DNA of 64,000 nucleotides from Agromyces sp. Leaf222 (lineage in GTDB: Bacteria; Actinomycetota; Actinomycetes; Actinomycetales; Microbacteriaceae): positions 2,536,605 through 2,600,604 of the forward strand of contig NZ_LMKQ01000001.1 of assembly GCF_001421565.1 (NCBI RefSeq), given 5' to 3'. Position 1 is the stretch's first letter. Every line of letters begins with the position of its first letter. This document shows positions 55,896 to 62,848 of this stretch, piece by piece. The notes under the pieces were generated by a model. It was not told the origin of the DNA and ran no database searches. It was given only the letters and a program-made list of their open reading frames with translations. Made by a program: the position numbers and the translations under genes.

Positions 55896-56309
55896 ATGCC
55901 GCAAACCTCCGAATCCCCTGAGTTCCCCCCTGCAGGCAACCGTTGTCCGTGCACGAGCGGCCTCACGTTCGGCGAGTGCTGCGGCCGCTGGATCGTCGAC
56001 GGGCTGCCCGCTCCGACCGCCGTGCAGCTCATGCGCTCGCGGTTCACGGCGTTCGCGATCGCCGACGACCGGTACCTGCTCGCGACCTGGCATGCGTCGA
56101 CCCGGCCCGACGAACTCGACCTCGATCAGACGATCCGCTGGACGCGCCTCGACATCCTGCGCACCGAGCAGGGCGGCCCCCTCGAGCGCACCGGCGTGGT
56201 CGAGTTCGCCGCCTACTACCGGCACGACGGCGAGCGCGGCATCCAGCAGGAGATCAGCTCGTTCCTGCGCGAGGGCGGGCGCTGGTCGTACGTGGCCGCC
56301 GTCGACTGA
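55896..56309 (+). CDS. YchJ/UPF0225-family protein with SEC-C-like zinc motif
   Basis: 137 residues. N-terminal CPCTSGLTFGECCG has the cysteine spacing of YchJ/SEC-C zinc motifs. The rest matches YchJ: PAPTAVQLMRSRFTAFAIADDRYLLATWH and FLREGGRWSYVAAVD, an NTF2-like fold. Function unknown. ATG 55896 directly follows a run of G residues that may serve as ribosome site. Confidence 0.87.
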   Translation: MPQTSESPEFPPAGNRCPCTSGLTFGECCGRWIVDGLPAPTAVQLMRSRFTAFAIADDRYLLATWHASTRPDELDLDQTIRWTRLDILRTEQGGPLERTGVVEFAAYYRHDGERGIQQEISSFLREGGRWSYVAAVD

Positions 56310-56365
56310 ACGGCGGGCCGGCACGACGGCACGAGGGTTCGACGGTTCGACGTGCGACGGTGGTC

Positions 56366-57229
56366 TTACGCGTCGCGGACGCCGCCCTCGTCGAGCGGAC
56401 CCCCGTCGAGCGCGAGAGAGGCGCGCTCGACGGCACCCGCGAGTCCTTCGGGCGGGAGCGGCCAGTCGGCGTACGCGGCGAGCACCTCCTCGGCGGGCAG
56501 GCCTCGACCGTGGGCTTCGACGAGCCGATCGGCGATCGCGCGCAGCACGCCCGCCTGTCGTTCGACGAAGACGCGATCGACGACCGCGCCGTGCCCCGGC
56601 ACGACGGGGTCGTCGCCGCGCAGGCCAGCGGCGAGGGCGAGGAGCACGTCGGGCCAGGTGAGCGGATAGGAGCCCGACCCGTACATCGGCGGCCCGGACT
56701 CCTCGACGAGGTCGCCGAGCACCCACACCCGCACGTCGGGGACGTACAGCACGAGGTCGGTGTCGCTGTGCGCGGGCGGTTGCGGGAGGAGCCGCACGGT
56801 GCGCCCTCCGAGGTCGAGGTCGACTGGCGCCGCGACGGGATGCGTGGGCGGTACGAGCTCCACGTCGGCCCACGCCCGCCCGGGCTCCCGCGACGGATCG
56901 AGGCGCCAGGCGGCGAGCCGGGGCGCCTCGTAGCGTTCGAAGTGGCGTGCGATCGCGGCATGACCGTGGATCGCGACCTCCGCCGCCCCGGAACGGAACG
57001 CCTGGTTGCCGAAGGTGTGGTCGAAATGCGCGTGGGTGTTCACCAGGCCCAGCAGCGGCCGGTCGAACCGAGCACGGATGTCGGCCAGGATCTCGGCCCC
57101 CTCACCGGGATCGGCGCCTGCGTCGACCACGAGGATGCCGTCGGCGCCCTCGACGACCACGACGGACAGGTCGAACGGGCCGCCCCGGCGCTGGTGCACG
57201 CCGACGGCGACGGTGGTCCAGGTCGTCAT
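56366..57229 (-). CDS. Metallo-beta-lactamase-fold hydrolase
   Basis: 287 residues. The zinc motif is NTHAHFDHTFGN (HxHxDH), with HGHAAIARHFERYEAP, PPAHSDTDLVLYVPD, GDLVEES and PGHGAVVD supplying the other metal ligands. Substrate unknown; quinoprotein-relay or thioesterase-type members share this layout. ATG 57229 has TAGGCT 6 nt upstream, so it looks leaderless; it is divergent from the alarmone synthetase gene with 59 bp between starts. Confidence 0.88.
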   Translation of the reverse strand: MTTWTTVAVGVHQRRGGPFDLSVVVVEGADGILVVDAGADPGEGAEILADIRARFDRPLLGLVNTHAHFDHTFGNQAFRSGAAEVAIHGHAAIARHFERYEAPRLAAWRLDPSREPGRAWADVELVPPTHPVAAPVDLDLGGRTVRLLPQPPAHSDTDLVLYVPDVRVWVLGDLVEESGPPMYGSGSYPLTWPDVLLALAAGLRGDDPVVPGHGAVVDRVFVERQAGVLRAIADRLVEAHGRGLPAEEVLAAYADWPLPPEGLAGAVERASLALDGGPLDEGGVRDA

Positions 57230-57235
57230 GGGCCG

Positions 57236-57241
57236 AGCCTA
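57236..57241 (-). promoter_or_regulatory. -10 box TAGGCT for the MBL gene
   Basis: Minus-strand TAGGCT, 6 nt before ATG 57229. Confidence 0.58.
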
Positions 57242-57275
57242 GCCCCGGTCAAAGGCAATGCAGAGGTTCGCCTCG

Positions 57276-57281
57276 TACGGT
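57276..57281 (+). promoter_or_regulatory. -10 box TACGGT for the alarmone synthetase gene
   Basis: TACGGT, 7 nt before GTG 57289. Its position supports GTG 57289 rather than GTG 57280 as the start, since 57280 lies inside the box. Confidence 0.52.
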
Positions 57282-57288
57282 GGATCTC

Positions 57289-58038
57289 GTGACTGCGATC
57301 CAACCCACCGCCGACCACGACGCCAGCGGACGAGGCCTCACCGAGCGGGCCCAGCGCGCGATCGAGGGCATCGATGGCAGCACGCTCGAAGAGATGCGAA
57401 CCCTGCGCGACGAGACCGAGCGCTTCATGCTCCGCTACAAGTTCGGCATGGACGAGGTCATCACCAAGCTCTCGATCCTTCGCGAGGAGTTCGGGCAGAC
57501 GCACGCCTACAACCCGATCGAGCACATCTCGAGCCGCCTGAAGAGCCTCGACAGCGTCATCGAGAAGCTCGAGCGCAAGGGCATCGACCCGACGTTCGAC
57601 TCGATCCGCGAGACGATCACCGACATCGCCGGGGTGCGCGTGACCTGCAGCTTCGTCTCCGACGTGTACCGCGTCGCCGAACTGCTCACCGCCCAGGGCG
57701 ACATCCGGGTGCTCAAGAAGAAGGACTACATCGCCGAGCCGAAGGCGAACGGCTACCAGAGCCTGCACCTCATCGTCGAGGTGCCGGTGTTCCTCTCGAC
57801 GGGCACCCACCTCGTGCCGGTCGAGGTGCAGGTGCGCACCATCGCCATGGACTTCTGGGCCAGCCTCGAGCACAAGATCTACTACAAGTACGACCGCCAG
57901 GTGCCGGCCGAGCTCCTCGACGACCTCACGGATGCCGCGCGCACGGCGTCGGAGCTCGACGCCCGCATGGAACGCCTGCACCGGGAGCTGCACGGCGCGC
58001 CCGTCGGGCCCGTGACGGGCAGGCCGATCGCGATCTGA
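57289..58038 (+). CDS. Small alarmone (p)ppGpp synthetase, RelQ/RelP type
   Basis: 249 residues with a lone RelA/SpoT synthetase domain and no HD hydrolase, TGS or ACT domains. Motifs are FDSIRETITDIAGVRVTCSF, KKKDYIAEPKANGYQSLHLIVE, VEVQVRTIAMDFWASLEHKIYYK. Short synthetases make (p)ppGpp or related pGpp under stress. A coiled N-terminal region (about 20-60) precedes the domain. The frame is open upstream over the divergent MBL gene but GTG 57289 is best supported. Confidence 0.92.
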   Translation: MTAIQPTADHDASGRGLTERAQRAIEGIDGSTLEEMRTLRDETERFMLRYKFGMDEVITKLSILREEFGQTHAYNPIEHISSRLKSLDSVIEKLERKGIDPTFDSIRETITDIAGVRVTCSFVSDVYRVAELLTAQGDIRVLKKKDYIAEPKANGYQSLHLIVEVPVFLSTGTHLVPVEVQVRTIAMDFWASLEHKIYYKYDRQVPAELLDDLTDAARTASELDARMERLHRELHGAPVGPVTGRPIAI

Positions 58039-58061
58039 CGCGCCCGCCCTACTGCCGTCAG
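58035..58061. terminator. Stop-embedding stem-loop between convergent genes
   Basis: CTGACG (58035-58040) and CGTCAG (58056-58061), loop 15 nt, contain the TGA stop of the alarmone synthetase gene and the TGA stop of the minus-strand ArsR-like gene. Confidence 0.42.
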
Positions 58062-58750
58062 CCGAGGTCGGCGAGCACCGCGCGTCCGGCGTCGGTCAGC
58101 TTGAGCGATCGATCGTGCGGGAGGCCGACCGCCCAGCCGCGATCGAGGAACGTGCGGCGGATGCCGGCGCCGACCGCCCCGGCGACGTGCGGCCGACGCT
58201 CGGTCCAGTCGAGGCATCCGCGCACCAGCGGGCGCCGACCCTGCGGTGCGACGAGGTCGCCGTCGCCCTCACCCTCGACGCCGAGCCGCCGCGCGAGCGG
58301 ACCGATGCCGGTGATCTCGCCGACGCGGCCGGCGGCGAGCGGCGCCACCGATCCCTCATGCACGAGCGCATCGGCGATGACGAGCGCCACCCGTCCGGCC
58401 AGGTGGTCGTAACAGGTGCGGAACTCGGCGAGCCGCACGGCCGTGGTGGACTGGCGGAGCGAGGTCACGGGCCTCCGCGGCGCGATGCGCTGCAGTGCCT
58501 CGACCGCGTCGGCGACGCTCGCGTCGGCGAGCTCGAAGTACCGGTGCCGACCGATGCGGCGATCCACCAGCAGGCCGCCGTCGACGAGTTGCGCGAGGTG
58601 GGCGCTCGCCGTCGGCGGACGCACGCCGGCGATGCCCGCGAGCTCGCTCGCCGGCCGCGACCCGCCGTCGAGGAGGGCCACGAGCATCGCCGCCCTGGCC
58701 GGTTCGCCCATGAGCCTGGCGGGGTGGGAGAGGTCAGCATCGCCGTTCAC
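58058..58750 (-). CDS. ArsR-like winged-helix regulator with C-terminal extension
   Basis: 230 residues. An ArsR-type HTH occupies residues 8-85: HPARLMGEPARAAMLVALLDGG, ASELAGIAGVRPPTASAHLAQL, VDGGLLVDRRIGRHRYFELA. About 140 further residues (from SLRQSTTAVRLAEFRTCYDHLAGRVALVIADALV onward) form a conserved unknown domain found in similar regulators. GTG 58750 has TACGCT 6 nt upstream and starts exactly at the domain. Divergent from the P450-like/PEP-mutase pair, which it may control. Confidence 0.87.
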   Translation of the reverse strand: MNGDADLSHPARLMGEPARAAMLVALLDGGSRPASELAGIAGVRPPTASAHLAQLVDGGLLVDRRIGRHRYFELADASVADAVEALQRIAPRRPVTSLRQSTTAVRLAEFRTCYDHLAGRVALVIADALVHEGSVAPLAAGRVGEITGIGPLARRLGVEGEGDGDLVAPQGRRPLVRGCLDWTERRPHVAGAVGAGIRRTFLDRGWAVGLPHDRSLKLTDAGRAVLADLG

Positions 58751-58756
58751 GTGGCC

Positions 58757-58762
58757 AGCGTA
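58757..58762 (-). promoter_or_regulatory. -10 box TACGCT for the ArsR-like gene
   Basis: Minus-strand TACGCT, 6 nt before GTG 58750. Confidence 0.57.
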
Positions 58763-58802
58763 CGCCGACGACGTTTCGCCGCCGGACGAACCTTCACGGG
58801 CA

Positions 58803-58808
58803 TAGCGT
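58803..58808 (+). promoter_or_regulatory. -10 box TAGCGT for the P450-like gene
   Basis: TAGCGT, 6 nt before ATG 58815. The 64-bp divergent gap to the ArsR-like start holds both promoters; no clear palindrome was seen in it. Confidence 0.57.
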
Positions 58809-58814
58809 CGGAGC

Positions 58815-59642
58815 ATGGACGTCACCATCACCGATCCCCGCGAGGTGCGGCGCATCCTCGCCGACCCCGTTCAACGCGTTCCCGAAGCGGATGCCGCATC
58901 CGCGACGGCGACGGAACGGCTGCGCGCCGCGACATCCCGCTTCGTGAACGGCGTCGTGCACGACCTGCGCCGGGCGCGGCTCGAGCAACGGCTCGCGGCG
59001 CTGGATCCAGAGGACCTCGCTCGCACGGCGAGCCGCCGGACCCACGACGCTCGGGGTTCGGCGGCCTCCGGCATCACTCGGATCGTCCCGGTGGCGACCC
59101 TCGCCGAGCACCTCGGGTTCGACGCCCCCGACGAACTGCCGACGCTCATCGCGGAGATCGCCGAGGTCTATGCGACCGGCGCGACCCCGGGAGCAGGGTT
59201 CGACGTCGCCGATGCCGCGTCGGAACGTGCGCTCGACGCCGCACCCGGGCGGGATCCGGCACTCGCCGTGCAGCTCCTCGTGCAGGCGCACCTCGCGACG
59301 TCGGCGTTGATCGACGGCGCGCTCCGCTCGATCAAGGCGGATCCCGGCCTCACGACCCGCGCCGCGCTCGCGCGGACACTGCGTCACGATGCCCCGGTTC
59401 CGTCGACCCGGCGCCTCCGTCGAGACGGCACGCTCATGGTGCTCCGGCTCGGTGCGGCCGAGTGCGAGGGCGGTCGCGGCGACGATGCGGAGGAACCCGA
59501 GGGGTCGCTCGCGTTCGGCGCCGGACCGCGCTCGTGCCCGGCCCCGGCGCACGCGCTGGCGATCGCCGCGGCCGTCGTCGACGGACTCCGAGGGCCGGAG
59601 CCGGCGATCACGCGCGGGGCGGCCGTCGGGAGCCGGCGTTGA
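58815..59642 (+). CDS. Degenerate cytochrome P450-like protein
   Basis: 275 residues against about 400 for usual P450s. The C-terminal FGAGPRSCPA (F234 to A243, C241) fully fits the heme-thiolate loop pattern, and the segment before it (LRHDAPVPSTRRLRRDG, MVLRLGAAE) aligns with the usual PPVQ-TRR and GAANRD regions. But the ExxR glutamate is replaced (R187-x-x-R190), and the I-helix AGxET motif reads QAHLATS (157-163), so the acid-alcohol pair is absent. It may bind heme without mono-oxygenase activity. It overlaps the PEP-mutase-like gene by 4 bp. Confidence 0.72.
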   Translation: MDVTITDPREVRRILADPVQRVPEADAASATATERLRAATSRFVNGVVHDLRRARLEQRLAALDPEDLARTASRRTHDARGSAASGITRIVPVATLAEHLGFDAPDELPTLIAEIAEVYATGATPGAGFDVADAASERALDAAPGRDPALAVQLLVQAHLATSALIDGALRSIKADPGLTTRAALARTLRHDAPVPSTRRLRRDGTLMVLRLGAAECEGGRGDDAEEPEGSLAFGAGPRSCPAPAHALAIAAAVVDGLRGPEPAITRGAAVGSRR

Positions 59643-60439
59643 TCACCCCGGCCGAGTTCGCCTCGCGGCATCGCCCCGGAAACCCCCTGCTGCTGCCAAA
59701 CGCGTGGGACGGTGCATCCGCCAGGTGGCTGGTCGCGCGCGGGCACGACGCGATCGGCACGACGAGCCTGGGCGTCGCGATCGCGAACGGACTGCGCGAC
59801 GGCTCGGGCGAGGCGGCCGACGCGACGATGCGGCTGGCCCAGGACCTGACCGCCGCCGGCATCGGCGTCACCGTCGACATCGAGTCCGGATTCTCCGACG
59901 ATCCCGACGAAGTAGGCGACTACACCCGCCGACTCGCTGAACTGGGCGTGCTCGGCGTGAACGTCGAGGACTCCGACGCGTCCGGCAGCTTGATCGACCC
60001 AGTGCTCGCGGCGACGAAGGTGGCGGCGATCCGGGCGGCAGCCCCCGAGCTGTTCGTGAACGCCCGCACCGACGCCTTCTGGATCGAGGCCGGCGGCACC
60101 GTCGCCGAACGCGAGGCGACGGCCTTCGAACGCGCGCGCCGGTACGTGAGGGCCGGCGCCTCTGGGGTGTTCGTGCCCGGCGCGCTTCCGTTGGAGGTCA
60201 TCGCCAGGCTCGCCTCGCGCGTGGGCGCTCCGCTCAACGTGCTCGTGCAGCCCGGCGTCGGATTCGGCGAGCTCGCGGCCTGCGGCGTTGCGCGGGTGAG
60301 CACCGGCTCGCTCCTCTTGCGGGCCGCCCTGGGCGCGATCGACGATGCCGTGGCCGGTGCGCTCGGCTCGAGGGAGCACGGAGACGGCGAGATTCCGTCG
60401 TATGCCGACGTCGTGGACCTGGCGGGCGGCGGCGCCTGA
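59639..60439 (+). CDS. Isocitrate lyase/PEP mutase-family protein
   Basis: 266 residues, TIM-barrel superfamily. PLLLPNAWDGASARWLVARG, GTTSLGVAIANGLRDG, GVTVDIESGFSDDPDEVGDYTRRL, GVNVEDSDASG and FVNARTDAFW match the PEP-mutase-like group. The usual isocitrate lyase KKCGH cysteine loop is absent, so isocitrate lyase activity is unlikely. The TTG start at 59639 overlaps the P450-like stop (TTGA). Substrate unknown; oxaloacetate-like or C-C cleavage chemistry is possible. Confidence 0.87.
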   Translation: MITPAEFASRHRPGNPLLLPNAWDGASARWLVARGHDAIGTTSLGVAIANGLRDGSGEAADATMRLAQDLTAAGIGVTVDIESGFSDDPDEVGDYTRRLAELGVLGVNVEDSDASGSLIDPVLAATKVAAIRAAAPELFVNARTDAFWIEAGGTVAEREATAFERARRYVRAGASGVFVPGALPLEVIARLASRVGAPLNVLVQPGVGFGELAACGVARVSTGSLLLRAALGAIDDAVAGALGSREHGDGEIPSYADVVDLAGGGA

Positions 60440-60549
60440 CCCGCTCGATCGCCGCTGCCCCGCTGTGGCCCGATCCGGCGCAGACCGGTCCGGCCGCACT
60501 GTCGGCCGTCCGGCGGAGGCGACTGCAGGCTGCGCCCGGGGCCGCGCCC

Positions 60550-61572
60550 TCAGTCGTCGCGCTTCGCCCGGCTCGGCTGCACGCGCATGGGCTCGCCGGG
60601 CATCTTCGGGAAGTCGGGCGGGAACGGCAGCTCCCCGAGGCCGTCGTCGAGGTCGCGCTGCCACCAGTCGAGGAGCGTGTCGATGCGGCCCGGGTGGTCG
60701 TGCATGCCCGCCCACGGGTCGCCCACCTCGGCGAGCCGCTGCGGCAGCGTGCGGATCGTGTGCGCGGTCGGGTCGGTGGACTCGAGCTCGCTCCACTCGA
60801 GCGGACAGGAGACGGGCGCGTGCGGCAGCGGACGCGGACTGTACGCGCCGGCCATGGTGCGATCGCGATTGGCCTGGTTGTAGTCGATGAAGATGCGGTC
60901 GCCGCGCTCCTCCTTCCACCAGTTGGTCGTGACCTGCTCGGGCAGGCGCCGTTCGAGCTCGCGGCCGAGGGCGATGACCGCGTGCCGCACATCGAGGAAC
61001 TCGTGCTCGGGCTCGATGGGCGCGAACACGTGGATGCCACGGCTGCCCGAGGTCTTCACGTACGCCGTGAGGCCGACCTCGCCGAGCAGGTCGCGCAGCA
61101 CGAGCGCGATCGGCACCGCCTCGGCGAAGCCGGTGCCCGGCTGGGGATCGAGGTCGATGCGCAGCTGGTCGGGGTTGTCGGTGTTCGCCGCTCGCGACGC
61201 CCAGGGGTGGAACACGATCGTGTTCATCTGCGCCGCCCAGACGGCGCCGGCCGGTTCGTCGAGCACGACCTGCGCATGCCGGCGGCCGCTGGGGTACGTG
61301 ACCGTCACCGATCGCAGCCATTCGGGCGCCCCGCGGGGCGGGTTCTTCGAGAAGAACTGTTCGCCGTCGATGCCCTCGGGGAACCGCTGCAGCGAGACCG
61401 GGCGGCCGCCGTTGGCCTCGATGAACGGCCCGCCGACGGCGACGAGGTACTCGGCGAGCTCGAGCTTGGTGATGCCGACCTCGGGCCAGAGCACGCGCGA
61501 TGGCGACGAGACGCGCATCTGGCGCTCGCCGTCAGGTGAGGGAACGATGAGCTGTGCCGCGTCGCCTGCCAT
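60550..61572 (-). CDS. Stand-alone LigD-type DNA polymerase/primase domain protein
   Basis: 340 residues. It matches the polymerase domain of NHEJ ligase LigD: SRVLWPEVGITKLELAEYL, FFSKNPPRGAPEWL, NTIVFHPWASRAANTDNPDQL, metal-binding LRIDLDPQPG, VKTSGSRGIHVFAPI, DRIFIDYNQANRDRTMAGAYSPRP. No ligase or phosphoesterase domain and no Ku gene are nearby. TAGCGT is 7 nt before ATG 61572. The 110 bp to its left, after the PEP-mutase-like gene, is GC-rich with no clear feature. Confidence 0.92.
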   Translation of the reverse strand: MAGDAAQLIVPSPDGERQMRVSSPSRVLWPEVGITKLELAEYLVAVGGPFIEANGGRPVSLQRFPEGIDGEQFFSKNPPRGAPEWLRSVTVTYPSGRRHAQVVLDEPAGAVWAAQMNTIVFHPWASRAANTDNPDQLRIDLDPQPGTGFAEAVPIALVLRDLLGEVGLTAYVKTSGSRGIHVFAPIEPEHEFLDVRHAVIALGRELERRLPEQVTTNWWKEERGDRIFIDYNQANRDRTMAGAYSPRPLPHAPVSCPLEWSELESTDPTAHTIRTLPQRLAEVGDPWAGMHDHPGRIDTLLDWWQRDLDDGLGELPFPPDFPKMPGEPMRVQPSRAKRDD

Positions 61573-61579
61573 GCCAGCG

Positions 61580-61585
61580 ACGCTA
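61580..61585 (-). promoter_or_regulatory. -10 box TAGCGT for the LigD-polymerase gene
   Basis: Minus-strand TAGCGT, 7 nt before ATG 61572. Confidence 0.5.
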
Positions 61586-61662
61586 CTGCACCCCGCCGAC
61601 GCGCCGCGAGGCCCGACCGATCAGACGATCGCGCCGCGCCGGATCACGCGCGCAGCACCGAC

Positions 61663-61935
61663 TCACGCGGCCGCGTACCGCCCGGCCGAGCGCTCGCGGG
61701 CCTTCTGCGCCTCGACCTCCCGGTTCTTCGGCGGCGCGCTCGTGACGAGGTCGTCGAGCAGGTGCTGCGTGATGTGCGCGATCTCGGCGACGGCGCGCTC
61801 GAAGGCCTCGGCATTCGCCTTGGAGGGCTTCGTCGATCCGCTCACCTTGCGCACGTACTGCAGCGCCGCGGCGTGCACCTCGTCGTTCGACGCGGCGGGC
61901 TCGAAGTTGTGGAGGGTGTGGATGTTCCTGCACAT
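61663..61935 (-). CDS. DUF2277 family protein
   Basis: 90 residues beginning MCRNIHTLHNFEPAAS, the signature of this small actinobacterial family of unknown function. EVHAAALQYVRKVSGSTKPSKANAEAFERAV continues the match, with a conserved basic helical region. ATG 61935 has TAGGCT 6 nt upstream. It precedes the LigD-polymerase gene on the same strand by 90 bp. Confidence 0.87.
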   Translation of the reverse strand: MCRNIHTLHNFEPAASNDEVHAAALQYVRKVSGSTKPSKANAEAFERAVAEIAHITQHLLDDLVTSAPPKNREVEAQKARERSAGRYAAA

Positions 61936-61941
61936 GCCTCA

Positions 61942-61947
61942 AGCCTA
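61942..61947 (-). promoter_or_regulatory. -10 box TAGGCT for the DUF2277 gene
   Basis: Minus-strand TAGGCT, 6 nt before ATG 61935. Confidence 0.57.
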
Positions 61948-61989
61948 CGACGAAGTGTCGAGGATGTCTCGGGTCGGCCTGTCGGTCGG

Positions 61990-62766
61990 TCAGGCCTCGG
62001 TTCGGCGCGCATCGCGGGCGAGGTCACGCGCGGCATCGGCCGCGGCCGCCTCCTCTGGGGTCGGGGCCGTGCCGCCGAGGTGCTTCGGCTGCCACCACTG
62101 CCCGGTGCCGTCGACCGGGTACTCGCGCTGGACGCGATCGACGAGCTCCTGCAGGCGGACCTTCAGGCGTTCGGTCGCGATGTGCGGCTCCTCGTCGGCG
62201 CCCACCGAGATGGGCGCCCCGAACGCGAAGCTCACGGGCACCCCGAACCGCTCGGAGAAGCCGACCTTGTGACGCTTGGTGAGCAGGCGGTGCCCGCCCC
62301 ACACGGCGACCGGGATGATCGGCACCCCCGCCTCGGCGGCGAGCCTGGCCGCGCCGGTCTTCAGGTCGCGGACCGTGAACGAGGCGCTCACGCCCGCCTC
62401 GGGGAACACGCCGAGCAGTTCGCCGCTGCGAAGCGCCTCGACGGCCTTCGCATACGCTGCGGCCCCGGCCTTCATGTCGACCGAGATGTGCCGCATGCTG
62501 CGCATGAGGGCGCCGACGACCGGCTTGTCGAACACGCTCTGCTTCGCCATGAAGCGGATGCGACGGCGGTTGCCGAGCCAGGTGACCCATTCGACGAGGG
62601 CGAACTCGAGGTAGCCGAAATGCGTCATCGCGAGCACGGCACCCCCCGTGGTCGGCACGTGCTCGATGCCCGTGACCCGGCGCTTGAGTCGCAGCGCGCC
62701 GAAGAGGCCGCGGCCGACGACGATCGCCGTGCTGTAGATGGGCTCACTGGGCCGTCGTCCGGTCAT
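61990..62766 (-). CDS. Acyltransferase (PlsC-like) with HX4E variant
   Basis: 258 residues of the glycerolphosphate acyltransferase fold. The first catalytic motif reads THFGYLE (H49-x4-E54), with Glu in place of the usual Asp; the second region reads GVFPEAGVSASF where EGTRS is normal. PIIPVAVWGGHRLLTKR matches the later conserved block. It may act on a different acceptor from the canonical PlsC-like protein at 33.6 kb. TACGAT is 6 nt before ATG 62766. An acidic, Ala-rich C-terminal tail follows the fold. Confidence 0.85.
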   Translation of the reverse strand: MTGRRPSEPIYSTAIVVGRGLFGALRLKRRVTGIEHVPTTGGAVLAMTHFGYLEFALVEWVTWLGNRRRIRFMAKQSVFDKPVVGALMRSMRHISVDMKAGAAAYAKAVEALRSGELLGVFPEAGVSASFTVRDLKTGAARLAAEAGVPIIPVAVWGGHRLLTKRHKVGFSERFGVPVSFAFGAPISVGADEEPHIATERLKVRLQELVDRVQREYPVDGTGQWWQPKHLGGTAPTPEEAAAADAARDLARDARRTEA

Positions 62767-62772
62767 GCGTCA

Positions 62773-62778
62773 ATCGTA
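62773..62778 (-). promoter_or_regulatory. -10 box TACGAT for the HX4E acyltransferase gene
   Basis: Minus-strand TACGAT, 6 nt before ATG 62766. Confidence 0.57.
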
Positions 62779-62848
62779 GGACCGCGCACTGCAGGACACC
62801 TGTGCGACCTCGTGGCCGAAGTGCCGGCGCAACGTCGCGCTCACGACG

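Noticed and set aside
59639..60439. Isocitrate lyase of the glyoxylate shunt
   Set aside because: The protein is about 266 residues and lacks the KKCGH catalytic loop; it belongs to the PEP-mutase-like branch.
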